Source: Dama dama (Eukaryota > Chordata > Mammalia > Artiodactyla > Cervidae). From it: DNA of 64,000 nucleotides. The notes beneath the pieces were generated by a model. It was not told where the DNA came from and ran no database searches. It was given only the letters and a program-made list of their open reading frames with translations. Where the stretch lies: positions 9,558,956 to 9,622,955 of the forward strand of contig NC_083712.1 of assembly GCF_033118175.1 (NCBI RefSeq), given 5' to 3'. How positions within the stretch are numbered: the stretch's first letter is position 1; every line of letters begins with the position of its first letter. A program made the position numbers and the translations under genes. Positions 32,201 to 44,843 of this stretch are shown here, in pieces.

Positions 32201-33555
32201 GAAGCCAGGTCACCACATTGGGGCTTATGTCCAGGTAGCACCTTCCCGGAAACAGGGTCATGAACCAAGCAGTCTTGGGGGATTCTCTGTTGTGTTAATA
32301 TCAGAGGCCGTCCCCGGTATGAAGAAGCAGACTGGGGAGAATGTAGTTGGGTGGGGGTGGCCCCCGTACCATTCGGGTGGCTCCCCAGTTCTTGAGGAAA
32401 TGAAAACAGCTGTACTGGTCTCACAAGTGGAGCCTTTCCAAGAACAGAAGTGAAGCTCTAGAAGCAGTTCAGTTTTCCCTGTTCCTGTCAGAAGGCTTGC
32501 TGACATTGTAAAATCTAGATTTTGGGAACAAAAGTCCTGGTGGGTGGAGCTTGCATGCTTTCTCTGTGCCTTCTGAACAAACCCTGTCAAAGAAAGGTCC
32601 GACTCGGTCTTCTCCAGCATCCAAGAGACTTCTCAGAAGGAAATAAAAAAGAAAGGCTATTTTGGAAACTAGGCCTATGACACATGTTAAAGGTCTCTCC
32701 CACAGATAATAGTTAAAAGCCGGAGACATCTGAGCAGGTAACTGTAACGTATTCAATGCCAGAAGCAAAATTTGGATCCAGTTTGTTCTTTGATAGACTA
32801 ATACCTGTCTTGTGGCTAATAATATAAAATGCACACTGTAAGATCTCATCACACATGCACATATTTTGCTAGCGGGCAAATACACAGAGGCATTCCTCAG
32901 GCTGCTTCCTGTGGCTCATGGCAGTTCTAAGTCACTGTCCTCTCTAGTGCCCCCTCACACTTGTGAGAAACCTGCTACCACATCCCAGCCATGGATTCAG
33001 TTACCTGACATGACCAAACAGCCTCCTGAACCCCGGGGAGCGGGGGTCCCACCGGTGGGCCTCCCGTCCCCACACTCAGCCTCTGGCCATAGCCTCGTCA
33101 CTTCGCAGGTGTCTGTACCGTATTTACTCCCGCACTTGTGGTGGTGGTCTTTGGTTTGTTGGCACATCAAACTGCTTTTTAGGTTTAATTCATCCAAAGT
33201 GTGTTACAGTCAATACACTCTGAATTGGGTGATGGCTTTCCTGTGGGATCCTGGGGGCCCCAGCATGGATCTGCTTTTCCTCTGTGTGTGAAGTGGGAAC
33301 CGAGTGAGGTCATCCTTTTGGGAAGTTAGCCTTGCTGGGATGAAGCTTCCACAAAAACACTCAGTTTTTTCCAGTATTTAGTAGTAAAAGATGTTAACGT
33401 GTTGATGATACTACATATCTGGCTTAATATAAATTGAGGATGTTCTTGAGTTTGTATCAGTTATGGAAACTAGTTCTGGGTCTTTGTCAAAGAAGAATAC
33501 AAGGTGAATGTGTTATGTTCATTCTTTCCTGAGAGTACACGAGTGCACACCCTGT
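32201..33555. other. No recognised feature
   Basis: An open frame of 138 codons on the minus strand (32469-32885) has hydrophobic stretches but no family that I recognise. The remainder is unassigned. Confidence 0.35.
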
Positions 33556-33668
33556 CACTAAGTTCTGTCTGACTCTTTGTGATCCTGTAGACTGTAGCCC
33601 GCCAGACTTCTCTGTCATGGGATTTCCCAGGCAAGAATACTGGAGTGGGTTGCCACTTTCTTCTCCAT
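33556..33668 (-). repeat. Bov-A SINE fragment, minus orientation
   Basis: Reverse complement of the BovB-derived body only ('ctgtctgactctttgtgatc', 'gcaagaatactggagtgggt'). Confidence 0.85.
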
Positions 33669-35631
33669 CTTTCCTGAGTAGCTGTTGTTAAAAAGTGGTC
33701 CTAAGGGCCCATCTGGATGAGGATGATTAAGTGGAGACTGTAAAGTCCCGAGATGATAAAGTGGATTTTGGTAGCGTCAAAGCTGGTGGCTGTGGTGGCC
33801 TCAGGAAATTGAGATGCTTCCAGCCACAGCTGTGTCCTTCCCCAGCCCAGCAGACTCTGCCTCTGCCTATCCTGGTCCTGGCCTAGACACTGGAGGAGGC
33901 TGTTTGGATACCAGCTTTTATGTCATTGTTTTTCAGACAATTGTGTGGGTGGCAATCAGCATTTTGAAAACAGAGGAGAGTAAATAACAGTGCGGATACT
34001 GAAATGGTATGTCTAATACTCCAGAGGAAATGTGACACTCATGTTTCCTGGAGGCCTGCCCTGAGCCCTGGGCGTCCTCTGAGCCCCCGCCTGTGGCTGA
34101 GGCCGTCTCCTGCTCAGTGCTTCTATCTGGAGCTCACCTGGCCTGGGTGTTTCTTTCACGGGATGGCCCTCGGGAAGGCTAATCCATTTCAGTCCTGGAA
34201 GATTGTAAGCTAAATGCTGCCAGATCAGCAGGATTATAGAAACTCACAGCAAGCCTGCTTTCTCACAGATGTTTCTGCTCATCCCCTACAGGTCCGTCTG
34301 CCGCAGGCCTTTCTCCATCCGTTCCCTGTGGGGTCAATTAAGTCCCTTGATGCTCCAAATTTCTCTTCTCCCAGGGTCCCGCCATCCACTGAAGCCCCTT
34401 CCCCCTTGTCAGCACTGGGCTCCTGACTCACTTCTGCAGTCTGTGACTCAGCAGAGCAGCCATGTTTGCTTGACAATAGCCAGCAAAGTCTATAGTTCTG
34501 ATTCCTTTTGTAAATTAACATTGAAAATATCGATAACTATTCATAGGGGCCAGAAGATTTAATCGTGAATCACTGGTGGTTCCAAGGGGTTAAATACCAC
34601 AGAAATACATGGTTAATTTCCAGCCTCATGGAATGACAAGTCATTTTTTCTTGACCACAACGACTATAGAATTTAAAGCGACTGAATAACTTAGAATAGC
34701 ACGTCTGAGTATAAAACGTGTGATGGAAAGATGATGAGTCTTACCATGCTCAAGCTCATGTGGTTTCTTCCTTTAGCACCCTAGCACCCTATTTTTATTC
34801 TCCATCTTATATCACAATACAATTATTTTTCAACAGAAGAGAGACCCTTAACTTCCAAAATAATTTCTAAATATGTTTGGATCAAGGGTGAGGTTTTATT
34901 TTTGTCAGATATTGGCAGTCAGTGAAGAATAATTTTTTTGCATAGACCCTGACTCTTGACTTCTTTGATTTTTTTTTAATTAAAAAAAAATGTGGAAAAT
35001 TTAGAACCAGAACCTTTTTCTCCAGATTGCCCAAAAATCTCCAGATGATTTTTTTGTTAACTGAGTCAGTTAAATATTTCTGTGATATCCTGTGATCCAG
35101 TCATCGCTGAAGAGCTCAGCTGCATGTGGTGTTGTCCATGACTGGCTTCACCAGGGTGGAGGATCCCACAAGTCTAGTCTGAACAGAGGGACTCTGGGGG
35201 TGCTGCAGCTCGAGGTGAAGGTGGGCACAGAGCCCGCTTCCTGATGAGGGGAGGTGGGCAGGGCGGTAGCTGGCATGGCTTTGAAGTATCTGAGAGGGGT
35301 GGCGGGCTTGTAGGGAAGAGTCACACTGCAGGCAGCACGATCTGAGAGTGTGTGTGTGAGAATCACTAGTGTCGATTAAATCCGCAAGTGGTCTAGAAGT
35401 TGGAGCATTTGGAATCATTGGCCATTTTTGTATGTCATATTTAAAACCAATCTATATATAAAAGTACTACTTTCGTTGGAACCAGTACATACTTTGCAGA
35501 CAGTATACCTGGTCCCTTGACTTTGGTTTTTCCATATGGGTATATCAGTTGAAAGATAACCTAATCTAACATGTTCAGTTTCTTGAGGTATATCCCATAA
35601 GGCAAGACTGGTTTTAATGTAAAGTCACCAC
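33669..35631. other. No recognised feature
   Basis: Mixed DNA. 34040-34450 and 35110-35400 are GC-richer but show no assignable exon. Confidence 0.4.
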
Positions 35632-35686
35632 TTTAGAACATGGGCTTTAACCCACTTTAAACATGTTTAGAACATGGGCTTTAACC
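35632..35686. repeat. 34-bp tandem duplication
   Basis: TTTAGAACATGGGCTTTAAC occurs at 35632 and again at 35666, so a 34-bp unit is repeated once. Confidence 0.85.
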
Positions 35687-37208
35687 TCCAGGGCAGTACA
35701 GCATTTGAGTGCTTTTCATAGGCTGCCTTGAGTTTGATGGTATAATCTATTGAAAGGATGGTTAATTTTGCTTACTTAATAAAATGTGCAGTCTGGTTGC
35801 AATATGGTTTGACTGAGATAATGTATCAGAAACGGTTGGGAGAGTCTGGCTGTGGGAACCTCACATCACTGTCCTCAGGCTCACCCCTCCCCCACCTCCC
35901 TCTCACTGGCTTAAAGGAACAGAAAAATGCATTTGCTTTTTCCACTCATTTTAAAAAGGAAGATTCAGGTTTAAAAAATAAATATTTTCAAATGAAACAT
36001 ATTCCTCTTTGTATTCACTTATTTCTTTTGTAATCCTATAGGACTGAAACACTGAAAAATATGGAAAAGTAAATGGAATGTTACTACAGTAGATTTTTCT
36101 TGGCTTTACATTATGTTCAGACACAGTCACCATCCAAATATGCAGACTGTGGTGATACTAAGAAACTGTTTTTGAGAGACAGAATTTTTCTCAGAAGTAC
36201 TATCTTAAACAGGGTAGAGAAATCTGTAGCATTACATACCCTTAAGATGGGCTCAGTCACTAATCCACAAATACAGTGTTTTCTATGCATCATTTATACT
36301 GTATGATTTTTGTCCTTCAGAAAACATATTTTCTTTTTTTAGGTAACACTTGTGATAACCTGGATTTGTCTCTCTCATTGACTATGAAGGATTTATGTGT
36401 ATATTAATAAGATGCGTTGGATTATCCTAATTACTTTCATGTGACTTTGCCTTGGAGACTAGACAGTGCTGTGACAGTGAACTTCAGGAGAGGATGTGAA
36501 CACTGGATTCTCAGTGGGACAGCCATTCTGCTTCCTCCCAGCCCAGAGCACACGTTTGAAGGCACCTTCAGCAGAGTCCACTGCTGGAGGAGGCGTGGGT
36601 GCAGCAGAACAAATCCATGGCCGAGGGCGTGAAGAGAGGACTCGGTGCTGCGGGTGGTTTCCGGTCTTCCTAGTTTGTGAAGGGGGTGCGGTGCTGAAGA
36701 GGCGGCTGGGCGTCCACCAGGGCTTTTGAGGTGGCAGTGCTCACGTGGTCCTGGGTCTCAGCCACCTCCCAGGGTGCAGAGTCTCTGATGAGTGGCCCAT
36801 CTGGCCTCAGGTTCTGCCATCGTGTGTCCGTGTGTGGTGACGGCAGCAGTGCCGCTCCGTGGGCTGTCCATGATGAGTCCATGGCAGGTGGTCCCTGAGC
36901 CCCCATGCAGCCCGGAGGCTGCTCTTATTAACAGTCGCCGCTCCATCCTCCCCAGCCCTGCACAGACTCAGTGCACTCGCTCAGCCTGCCGGGCACAAAC
37001 AGCAAGGGATGCGTTTCCCTGTCACTATGCTCATCTTTTCAGTCCAGTGGAACTGAGCTCCTGCCCTGTGATGGAAGACATAGGAATGATCAGTTGACGC
37101 CCTCGACGCTTAGAGATCGTGCCCTCCAGTGAGGAGGCAGAAGCCTGGGTTGGCTGAGCTAACTCTTGTGGAAACTGCCATGGTAGGTGTGCACCAAGTG
37201 CTTAAACA
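35687..37208. other. No recognised feature; GC-rich from about 36500
   Basis: Composition rises to GC-rich at 36500-37100, with overlapping short open frames on both strands and no recognisable protein. Not enough to call a gene. Confidence 0.4.
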
Positions 37209-37517
37209 TGGGGTCCCCTGGCGGCTCAGTGGTTAGGGACCTGCCTGACCATGCAGGGGGTACCAGTTCTGTCCCTGGGCTGGGAGGATCCTGCATGCCG
37301 CAGGACAGCTACGCCCTGCACCACCACACCCGGGCCTGTGCTCTAGAGCCAGCCAGCCTACGTGCCACAGCCTCCTGCCCGCACCCCTGAGCCTGTGCTG
37401 CACAAGAGAGGCCACCGTGAGGAGCCCACGCATTTCAGTGAAGGGGAGCCCCGCTCAGTGCAGCTGGAGAAGCCTGCACCGCAGTGAGGACCCAGCACGG
37501 CCGACAATACAAAAGAT
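37209..37517 (+). repeat. CHR-type SINE, long form
   Basis: The tRNA-like head ('gtcccctggcggctcagtgg') is followed by a long body ending in 'aggacccagcacggccgaca' and 'atacaaaag', as in the CHR-1-like SINEs of cetartiodactyls. It is CpG-rich and diverged. Confidence 0.75.
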
Positions 37518-37519
37518 CT

Positions 37520-38310
37520 TTACAGAAAAAGTATCACGACGTTATACCCCCAACACCTGTTGCATGTATCTCTTAAGGACAAAGCATTCTGCATAATCCC
37601 AATGTTATCATCAAACTCAGTACATTCAATATCAACACTAACATTAATTAATTTTATTTAACATTAATGTTAATAAACACTGATGCTACAAAATACGAAA
37701 CTCATAAAACTTCTCCTGTTGTGCTAATAATGCTCACTGAAGCATAGCATCTCACCTCAGCTTTGTGATTAAGTCTCTTCAAACTTTCACCCACACACCA
37801 CCTTGTCTGTTCTTGTCTTTCCATAAGTTGTTTATAAACACACCATGCAGTTTTGTCATAATTTTCACACATCTGCATTGCTATCTGATTATTTCCTCAT
37901 TAAGTTCTGGTTGAACACTTTGGAAATGAAATCAGACAGGTAATGTTTGGTCTCCTTCCCAGTGTGTCTTATCAGGAGGTCAGTTTGTCCTTCTGGATGG
38001 TTTTGTGTGCTCTCCAGATTTATCTATTGGAAGGTGCCTTTTCCGTTTGTAGTTAATAATTATTCTGTGATGTGTTGATATTATGCAAATAGTCCATTCT
38101 CTCGAAAGCACTTTTCACTGAATGATTTTAGCATCAGTTGGCAATCACTAAAAGAATCAGTTACAGTGGTGGTTGCAAACTGGTGATCTTTCTAATGATT
38201 TTACTCCCTGTATATTTATTTGCGGGCATTGTTTCTGTATCGGCTGTTTCCCCCTATTTCCCTCTCCCTCTCTGGCTTTCTGTAGCGGATATTGCTGTGG
38301 ACTTACAGAG
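37520..38310 (+). mobile_element. Ancient LINE-1 (L1ME-like) relic
   Basis: Blocks in consensus order: 'tgtatctcttaaggacaaag', 'tcttatcaggaggtcagttt', 'gatattatgcaaatagtcca' and 'gcgggcattgtttctg'. These recall the non-coding 3' region of old L1M elements. I am confident of an old LINE-1, less so of the subfamily or of the strand. Confidence 0.6.
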
Positions 38311-38924
38311 ACTTATTCAGTCTTAGGACCAGAGTTTTCTCATTTTTGGTCAAAAGACTTGACACATTCTGTCAAACTTGTCCCTTCCTGGCTTACCTGC
38401 AGTGCCGGGCTGTAACACTGTGACCTGTGGTGATGCCTTAGCGTGACTGTGGAGTCCTGGAGGCCCACACAGAGTTGGAAACTGCTAGCCCTGGTATAAT
38501 TTTGAGGGAAAGCTAATTTAGTTGTTGTTTTAAGTGAAGTCCTTACTGTGAACTGAGCTCTGGGAACATAAAAATGAAGGAGGAGGAGGGGAGAGAAGAG
38601 AGGTGAAGCACAGAAACTCAAAGAGAAGGAAAGCGAGCCTGTCCTCTGGGGCCTTGGAGGGCGGAGGGAGGCACGCGCTCACAGAGGTGTCTGTGTGTCC
38701 GACAGCGTCTGTCTGTCGGCGCAGGCCCTTCCAGCTGGGGACGGCAGGTGGGGAGCAGACGGAAGACAGGTGACCGTGCTCTCGAGCCTGTGTCTCCTGG
38801 GCTGCAGCCCCACCCCTGTAACAGGGGAAGGAGCACAGAGAATCCACATGCCCTGCTGGGGTTCCATCATGTTGCCGCCCACACCACTTCACGTCAGCCA
38901 TCAGCCCACTCCGCCTAGGTCCTC
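38311..38924. other. No recognised feature
   Basis: Moderately GC-rich, with overlapping open frames on both strands (38530-39003). No domain visible. Confidence 0.4.
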
Positions 38925-39160
38925 CATGTGTAAATCAGAGGCCTTAAAAGTCCTACCTAACAGGGCTCTTGTGAAGATTAAATGGTGGCATCCATTATCC
39001 TAATAAAAACAGCAGACATTTATCGAGTCCTTAAAATGCACCAGGCATTAGAACATGTGTTTACATATATTACTTTTGATCTCTATTTAAATGCAGAATG
39101 TTAAAAAGCCCTTAGCACAAAATATATATGCAATGCATGGTAACCAGAATTATTATTTGG
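38925..39160 (+). repeat. MIR-like ancient SINE, interrupted
   Basis: 'ctaacagggctcttgtgaag' with 'attaaatg', and later 'aaaaagcccttagcacaaaa', resemble the MIR 3' half. Between them 'agacatttatcgagtcctta' and 'aaatgcaccaggcattagaa' resemble a second MIR/L2-type piece. Confidence 0.5.
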
Positions 39161-40369
39161 GAAATTGTTCTTAGTTTGTATATATCATAACAATTGGTTA
39201 TCTCTGTGTTTTTAAAGAATCACCATTTTCAATAGACAAAGCCAGTCTCTTGTGTCTATTTTTTATATCAGATACCTGAAAGAACTGGCTCATGTATGAG
39301 TACACGGCATCAGTGCTATCTGTGGGAATCCCCTTCATTACAGTTTTAAAAACCGGACCAAATGACAAGTGTATATGAGTGATGTGAACAAAATCAATAT
39401 TTTAGGCAAGCACCAAATTTAATTAGCATCAAAATATGCAAAAACTGTACAGTGTGTATGGTTTCCAGGTAACGCCAGTTTCTGTCTTCCTCTTTTTCAT
39501 AAATAATGTCAGTCCACATGAATCTCTGTCTTGTTTTTACAGATTCACACGTGTAAATTACAGAAAAACAAAATTCTACCAGAAAATTGTATGGAAACTG
39601 TTCTCGAGTATTTCACTACAGCTGAGCAGAGGGAAGAGAGAAGGCCCAGGAGGCACCCAGGTTGATCACACCTGGTGTTAAAAATCCTGAGGAACCCTGG
39701 CTGATGAGACAGCAGGTAAGATGGGCATGGGGCATGTGGGTGTGTGGAGCAGGGGGAGTTTAATGAAATAAAATGTTTTAAAGTGGTTTAAAGGGATTTT
39801 TAGATTGCACAGCTTAAACTTGCAGAGAAAAACAAGCATTTTATAATAAATTGAACTCGGGAATAGTTTTTATCAACGTGGTTTTTCCTTAATGTTGTGT
39901 GAGGTTTTCTTTGCTGAATTCTCAATCCTTGATTAAAAGAAAAGCCGTTGTTATCTTTCAGGGAGATAAAAATCTGACAACATATATAACTTGTCTAAGC
40001 TATAAATCTGGAACAGGGAAAAACTGCGACTCGCACTTGGGTCATTAGAGACGAATGTGTCCGAGGAATGGATTGTCACATAGCATGGAGCTGTCCTGCG
40101 GTTTCTCTAGGAGGGCGCATTGTGTTTAGCTCAGGTTGGTAGGCGAAGTGCAAGAGGTGTCCATCCTCACCCTAAACACACACTCAGACATGAAGTTCCC
40201 CGAGTTAAACTTCCTGAGAAACTTCAGAGGTGGATTTCTGTCAGCTGGCCCCTGCTCCCAGCCATTCCACAGTCAGGCCTAATGACCAGGTTCTCTCTCT
40301 GTAAGCTCTCTTAGTTGTGTTGGGATTTACACAGTCTTGTCCTCCTGGATGAGGTATTTTGTGCAGAAA
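39161..40369. other. Unassigned sequence containing a possible exon (39543-39715)
   Basis: AT-rich DNA. 39543-39715 (173 bp) is bounded by a pyrimidine tract ending in TTTTTACAG and by CAG|GTAAGA. The first frame is open for 40 codons and then meets TGA. No protein family is recognised, so it may equally be a non-coding exon or chance splice sites. Confidence 0.35.
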
Positions 40370-41115
40370 CCAGCAGGAGACATTATCCTTGGGGAAGGTA
40401 GAGGAAGCTGCAGCCAGTTGTTGGTGGTGTTGGGAATGCTAGGAGGATGCCATCCCCAGTTGATGAAAGTCTCCTTAGGGGTGTGAAGAAGCTGCAGCTC
40501 ATGTTCGATTTCCTTGCAGATCTAAATAGGAAACAGTGGCCCACTGAGGGTGGTCTTCTTGGTTATGTGAGTGGGAAGCTGCAGCTGAGTGATGGTGCTG
40601 TCCTGGAGAAAGCAGAGGGAGTGCTGGGTACCCGCCGATGGATCCTTGGGAGTAGATGGGAGCTGCAGCAGATTGGTGGCTTTATCATTGGGATGCAAAG
40701 GAGGATGCTGTGGTCCCATGGCGAGAACGTCCTAAGATGTAGAAGAATCTGAGGCTCGTTCACAGTGTCACCAGGGGCTGCAGAGGGCAGCTGTGGTGTG
40801 TGTCTTGGTGTTCTCGAGACTGTGGTAGGAAGCTGCTGCTGATTGAGGGTGGTGTCCTCCGGAATCTTTTTGTGCAAATGATGAATTAAATGGGCATCTG
40901 CGACTAACTGGTGATGTCATCACAGGAGATGCACACAGTTCTTTGGAGCCAGTGACAGTGGCGTTCCCAGGGATGTAAATGGAAAACAGCTGCTAACTGA
41001 CTGTGGTCTTACTGGGAACACACAGGGAGCTGCAGCTGCTCTATGACCCTGCCCTTAGATGTGTTGGTAGGGAGGCTGCAGCTCATTGCTGGTGTGACCC
41101 TAGGAGTGTGAAGAT
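40370..41115 (+). repeat. Diverged minisatellite, unit about 43 bp, about 16-17 units
   Basis: Units of about 41-47 bp follow a pattern of 'aagctgcagctgattg', 'gtggtgtccttggg', 'aatgtaaatggg'. Anchor words (gctgcagc or gctgctg) lie at about 40406, 40491, 40578, 40661, 40831, 40988, 41030 and 41072, with intermediate diverged units between them. Many units contain the 10-nt palindrome AGCTGCAGCT. Confidence 0.85.
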
Positions 41116-42229
41116 GCAAAGGGGATAAGACATTCCTTAGGCCTTAAGGAGTAGACTCAGAAACACACAAGACTATTCACCTGCTTTTAAATACCAAGAC
41201 ATGCGTTCTGCCTAACGAAACTGACTATAGGTGTGGTTGTAAGAGCCTGATGTGTGAGCAGGAGGGTCTGCCTCTACCGTGTCTGATGGAGAAGATGCGG
41301 GGACGCCTGTCGTGTCTCCTGGTGGAAGAGGAGGTCAGGTACCACCTCCATCTCTTTCAACCTCTCTTCTCTGCATTCTCCGTGTCTCTGTGAGCCATGA
41401 GCTAATCATCACAGAATTATTTACTCAAGTGTATTTTCATCTCTGTGAAAGATACTAATTTTTCTTCTCTCACAGTAATGGTACATGTGGATGCGACCTT
41501 ATTAAAACCTACTCCAGACTTTGGTTTATAAAGCCTTTCCCCTAACACTGTTATTTAGGATTCATGTGTTGGCATAAGTCATTTTGTAGGTCACAGAAGT
41601 TTGAGACTGAACTTTATAATCTTTATGGCTCTGATAATATATTAGAGCAGTTTAAACTACTTTAAAATTGAATTTCTGTCAACTAATTCCTGATATTTTT
41701 AATCTGACCTATAAATTGTCAAGTCCCAACAAGTATCAGTCATGAAAACATGTAAAAAGAAGATGAAGAAAATGATTTTAGTGGCAATACCAGTTAATTT
41801 GTCAATTACCACATGGTGATAGGAAATGATCTTTTTCATTAAATTTTATTAGGTGTTTATTATATCTTGTGGATAGGAAATTAGATTTTGATTTCAAATG
41901 AATCACATTGGAAACTGTATGAAATTGACAAAAAGTTAACAATTTTCACTGTCCTATATATATTATAAACTGAAAATCAAATTCAGTTTCTTTACAAAAG
42001 CCAAAGATGAGCTTTTTAAGATAGCACTTTCAAATATGATAACTCTAGTGTCAACACAGAGAAACCTTATTTTAAGATTTATTATGTGCAGTAATTTCAA
42101 CGTGTGCTTATTATAAGTTCGTGTGACCACCAGTTACATTTTTAAGCCACTGAGGGGTTTTCATTGTATTCAAAAGTAAACTTTGTCTGTGCCAGCAGTT
42201 TTTCAGTGTGGTTGTATGACCTGTGCATG
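41116..42229. other. No recognised feature
   Basis: AT-rich DNA without identifiable elements. Confidence 0.4.
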
Positions 42230-42442
42230 CATTCTAAGTCGCTTTAGTTGTGTCTGACTCTGCAACCTCATGGGCTGTAGCCCGCCAGGCTCCTCTGTCT
42301 GTGAGGTTCTCCAGGCAAGAATATTGGAGTGGGTTGCCATTTCCTCCTCCAGGGGATCTTCCCGACCCAGGAATCAAATCTGTCTCTTATGTCTCCTGCA
42401 TTGGCAGTCAGGTTCTTTACCACCAACATCACCTGGAAGGCT
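42230..42442 (-). repeat. Bov-tA SINE, minus orientation
   Basis: Full-length copy: body on the left ('gtgtctgactctgcaacctc'), reverse-complemented tRNA head on the right ('ccaacatcacctggaaggct'). Confidence 0.9.
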
Positions 42443-44631
42443 AAAAAGAGCACTTGTCCCACGAGCCAGCCGGGAGATTTCATTGTATTCGAAAATACTT
42501 TGTTTGCCAGTACTTTTTCAGTGTAATCGTATGGCTTATTTGTGCCAAATAAATTAGCATTAATTTAAAATGCAGACAAGCAGGTCAATGTTAAGTCAAA
42601 TGATGGAGATTTAAGAGACTGAAATGGCAACATAAGAAAAGTGGTCAGAGTGCAGATCATGAAGACAAACTGTAGGAAGGACGTGACTCTGTTCAGGCAC
42701 ATGCAGGGCTCTGACATAGAAGAGCCTTGTGATCTATGTGAGGCAACAGGCAAGAGTAACATGGACAACAGTTTAGGATCACTAGCAGAAAAATTAGTAC
42801 TGTTCTGAAATGGCAGACTGTAACAAATCATTTCTCTACTTTTCTCTCACACCCATCAAAAAATTGCCAGTGCTGCTGGATAATACAGAATAAAAATGTG
42901 TGGGTTTTGAGCCAAAACCTTGACATCAAAAGATGGAGATGACTAGAAACCAAATAAGTTTTCTAACATCATAGCTAGGTGCGAAATTTGAGTCTCCAGT
43001 GCGTCCTGGGTTTACAGCCCTGGACGGTCACTTCACAGTGGTGGCAGGAGTCCTGAGACATCGGGAAGGGCGTGGTGTGTGCCTGGTGTGTCAGGGGCTG
43101 CAGCTATGGTCTGTATACAGATGGGGCCTGTTGACAGGAGCAGAAGAAGCAGACTAAAAAAGCCAGCTCCTCTCAGTCTTAAAACTGTGAGGACCTCTTG
43201 CAAATACCCATGGTCATGAGTGGAAAAAAGAAATTGAGATTGGTCCTCTGGGAATCCACCTGAGACCGTGCCAGCCTGTCTCAGCTCTCAGTGTAGACAA
43301 GCGCCCTTCTGTAGTATCCTTATTTCATGTTTTTCACACTCTGTACTTTTTCTTGATGATTTCTCTCTTGAAAAAGGCCTCTGAGTAGAGTGCTGAAGTA
43401 AGTCTAAGAAGTGAAATATTCTAAGGCCAGAAGGCACAGTGGACCTTATAGAGAAATTTCTGTTGCATGGTCTCATTCAGCCATGATTTAGTGCTCTTGG
43501 GCTGGGCTGAACTGGGCTTAATGTTACTGAGGGGCTGATAGACCTTGGATATTGTGACCAGAGGCTGGCAAAAGCCTGCCTGGTCTGTCCTCCAACGGCT
43601 CTTCAGGACTCACTGATTCTGTGTTTACAGCAACTCTATGGATTATATAACTGCAAATACTGAGAACTGGCCTGAATCAGTTGTCTTTGTATGAAAAATA
43701 TTAGTATTGCTCAAATAAAAATTACAACAGAGCATTTAAAGACAAACTTTTAAAACGGTAAAATACGATTTTTTTAAACATTAAGTCATGACACTCAAAC
43801 ATAAAATGAAACTTTGGCAAAGATTCATTTAATTTATAATTAAGGAGGAAACCAGTTACCTGTTACAACTGATTCAGAGAATTCAATCAACACACACACA
43901 CACACATGAAACTGGAAACGCTGAAATGAACCTTCATTATGGGTGCAAACCTAGACAGTATCCAGTGGTTGAATATCATCTGCATTTCTGTGGACAAGTA
44001 TAATTTGTGTTACTATCAGTTTTGCAGAGAGAGTTCTAAAATAGCTCAAAGACAGTGAAAGACACAGATAATCAAAACACATGCTAGACAGGACATCTGA
44101 CATCTTTAAGGAAAGTAATTCTCCATATTTTTTGTGACAAGAATAAACATTTTTGTATAGAGTCAGCATGCCAAGAAAACAGTGCTTTTATGTATCAGTG
44201 TTAAAGAATTGGAAAATAGATTTTAGAAAGCAGAGTTCTTTTTCAGTCTTAGTAACATGCACGGGGTGCCCCAGGAGGAAGTGGTGACTAACAGGGTATT
44301 AGTGCACTCCCCTGTTGCCCATGCTGTGCATCCTCTCTCTTCTGCTTCTCACTGTGGTGGGCTTGAGCATCCCACACCCTACAGTCAGGACCCTTCTCCT
44401 GGCCTCCCCACCACTGCTCTGTGACACGCAAACTACCCTTGGCCCAAACACATGAACACACAGAAGGCGTATAAATCACGCACACAGTAGGCAGGCAGTC
44501 AGTAAGTGTTCACTATTGTGTCCTTGGGTCACAGAATTTTGATCCATGACTTATGCTTCTTTTGACCTTCATTTTGATATATAGTAACAATTGTTTATTC
44601 CTCCAAAAAAATTAAGCTTCTTTGAGATTGC
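42443..44631. other. No recognised gene; (CA)n at 43890-43906
   Basis: Mostly AT-rich. 43000-43180 is GC-richer. A short (CA)8 microsatellite sits at 43890-43906. Confidence 0.4.
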
Positions 44632-44843
44632 GTGTGTGTGCTAAGTCACTTCAGTGGTGTCTGACTATTTGTGACCCTATAGACTGTACCTGCCAGGCTT
44701 CTCTCTCTGTGGGATTCTCCAGCCATGAATACTGGAATGGGCTGCCTGCCCTCCTCCAGGAGATCTTCCGGACCCACGGATCGAACCTGAGTTTCTCATG
44801 TCTCCTGCGTTAGCAGGTGGGTTCTTGGTCTCTGGTGTCACCT
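44632..44843 (-). repeat. Bov-tA SINE, minus orientation
   Basis: Diverged full-length copy ('ctaagtcacttcagtggtgt', 'gatcttccggacccacggat'). Confidence 0.88.

Noticed and set aside
32469..32885. 138-codon open frame with hydrophobic segments, minus strand
   Set aside because: I could not match it to any family and saw no promoter or splice signals. It may be part of an unrecognised repeat.
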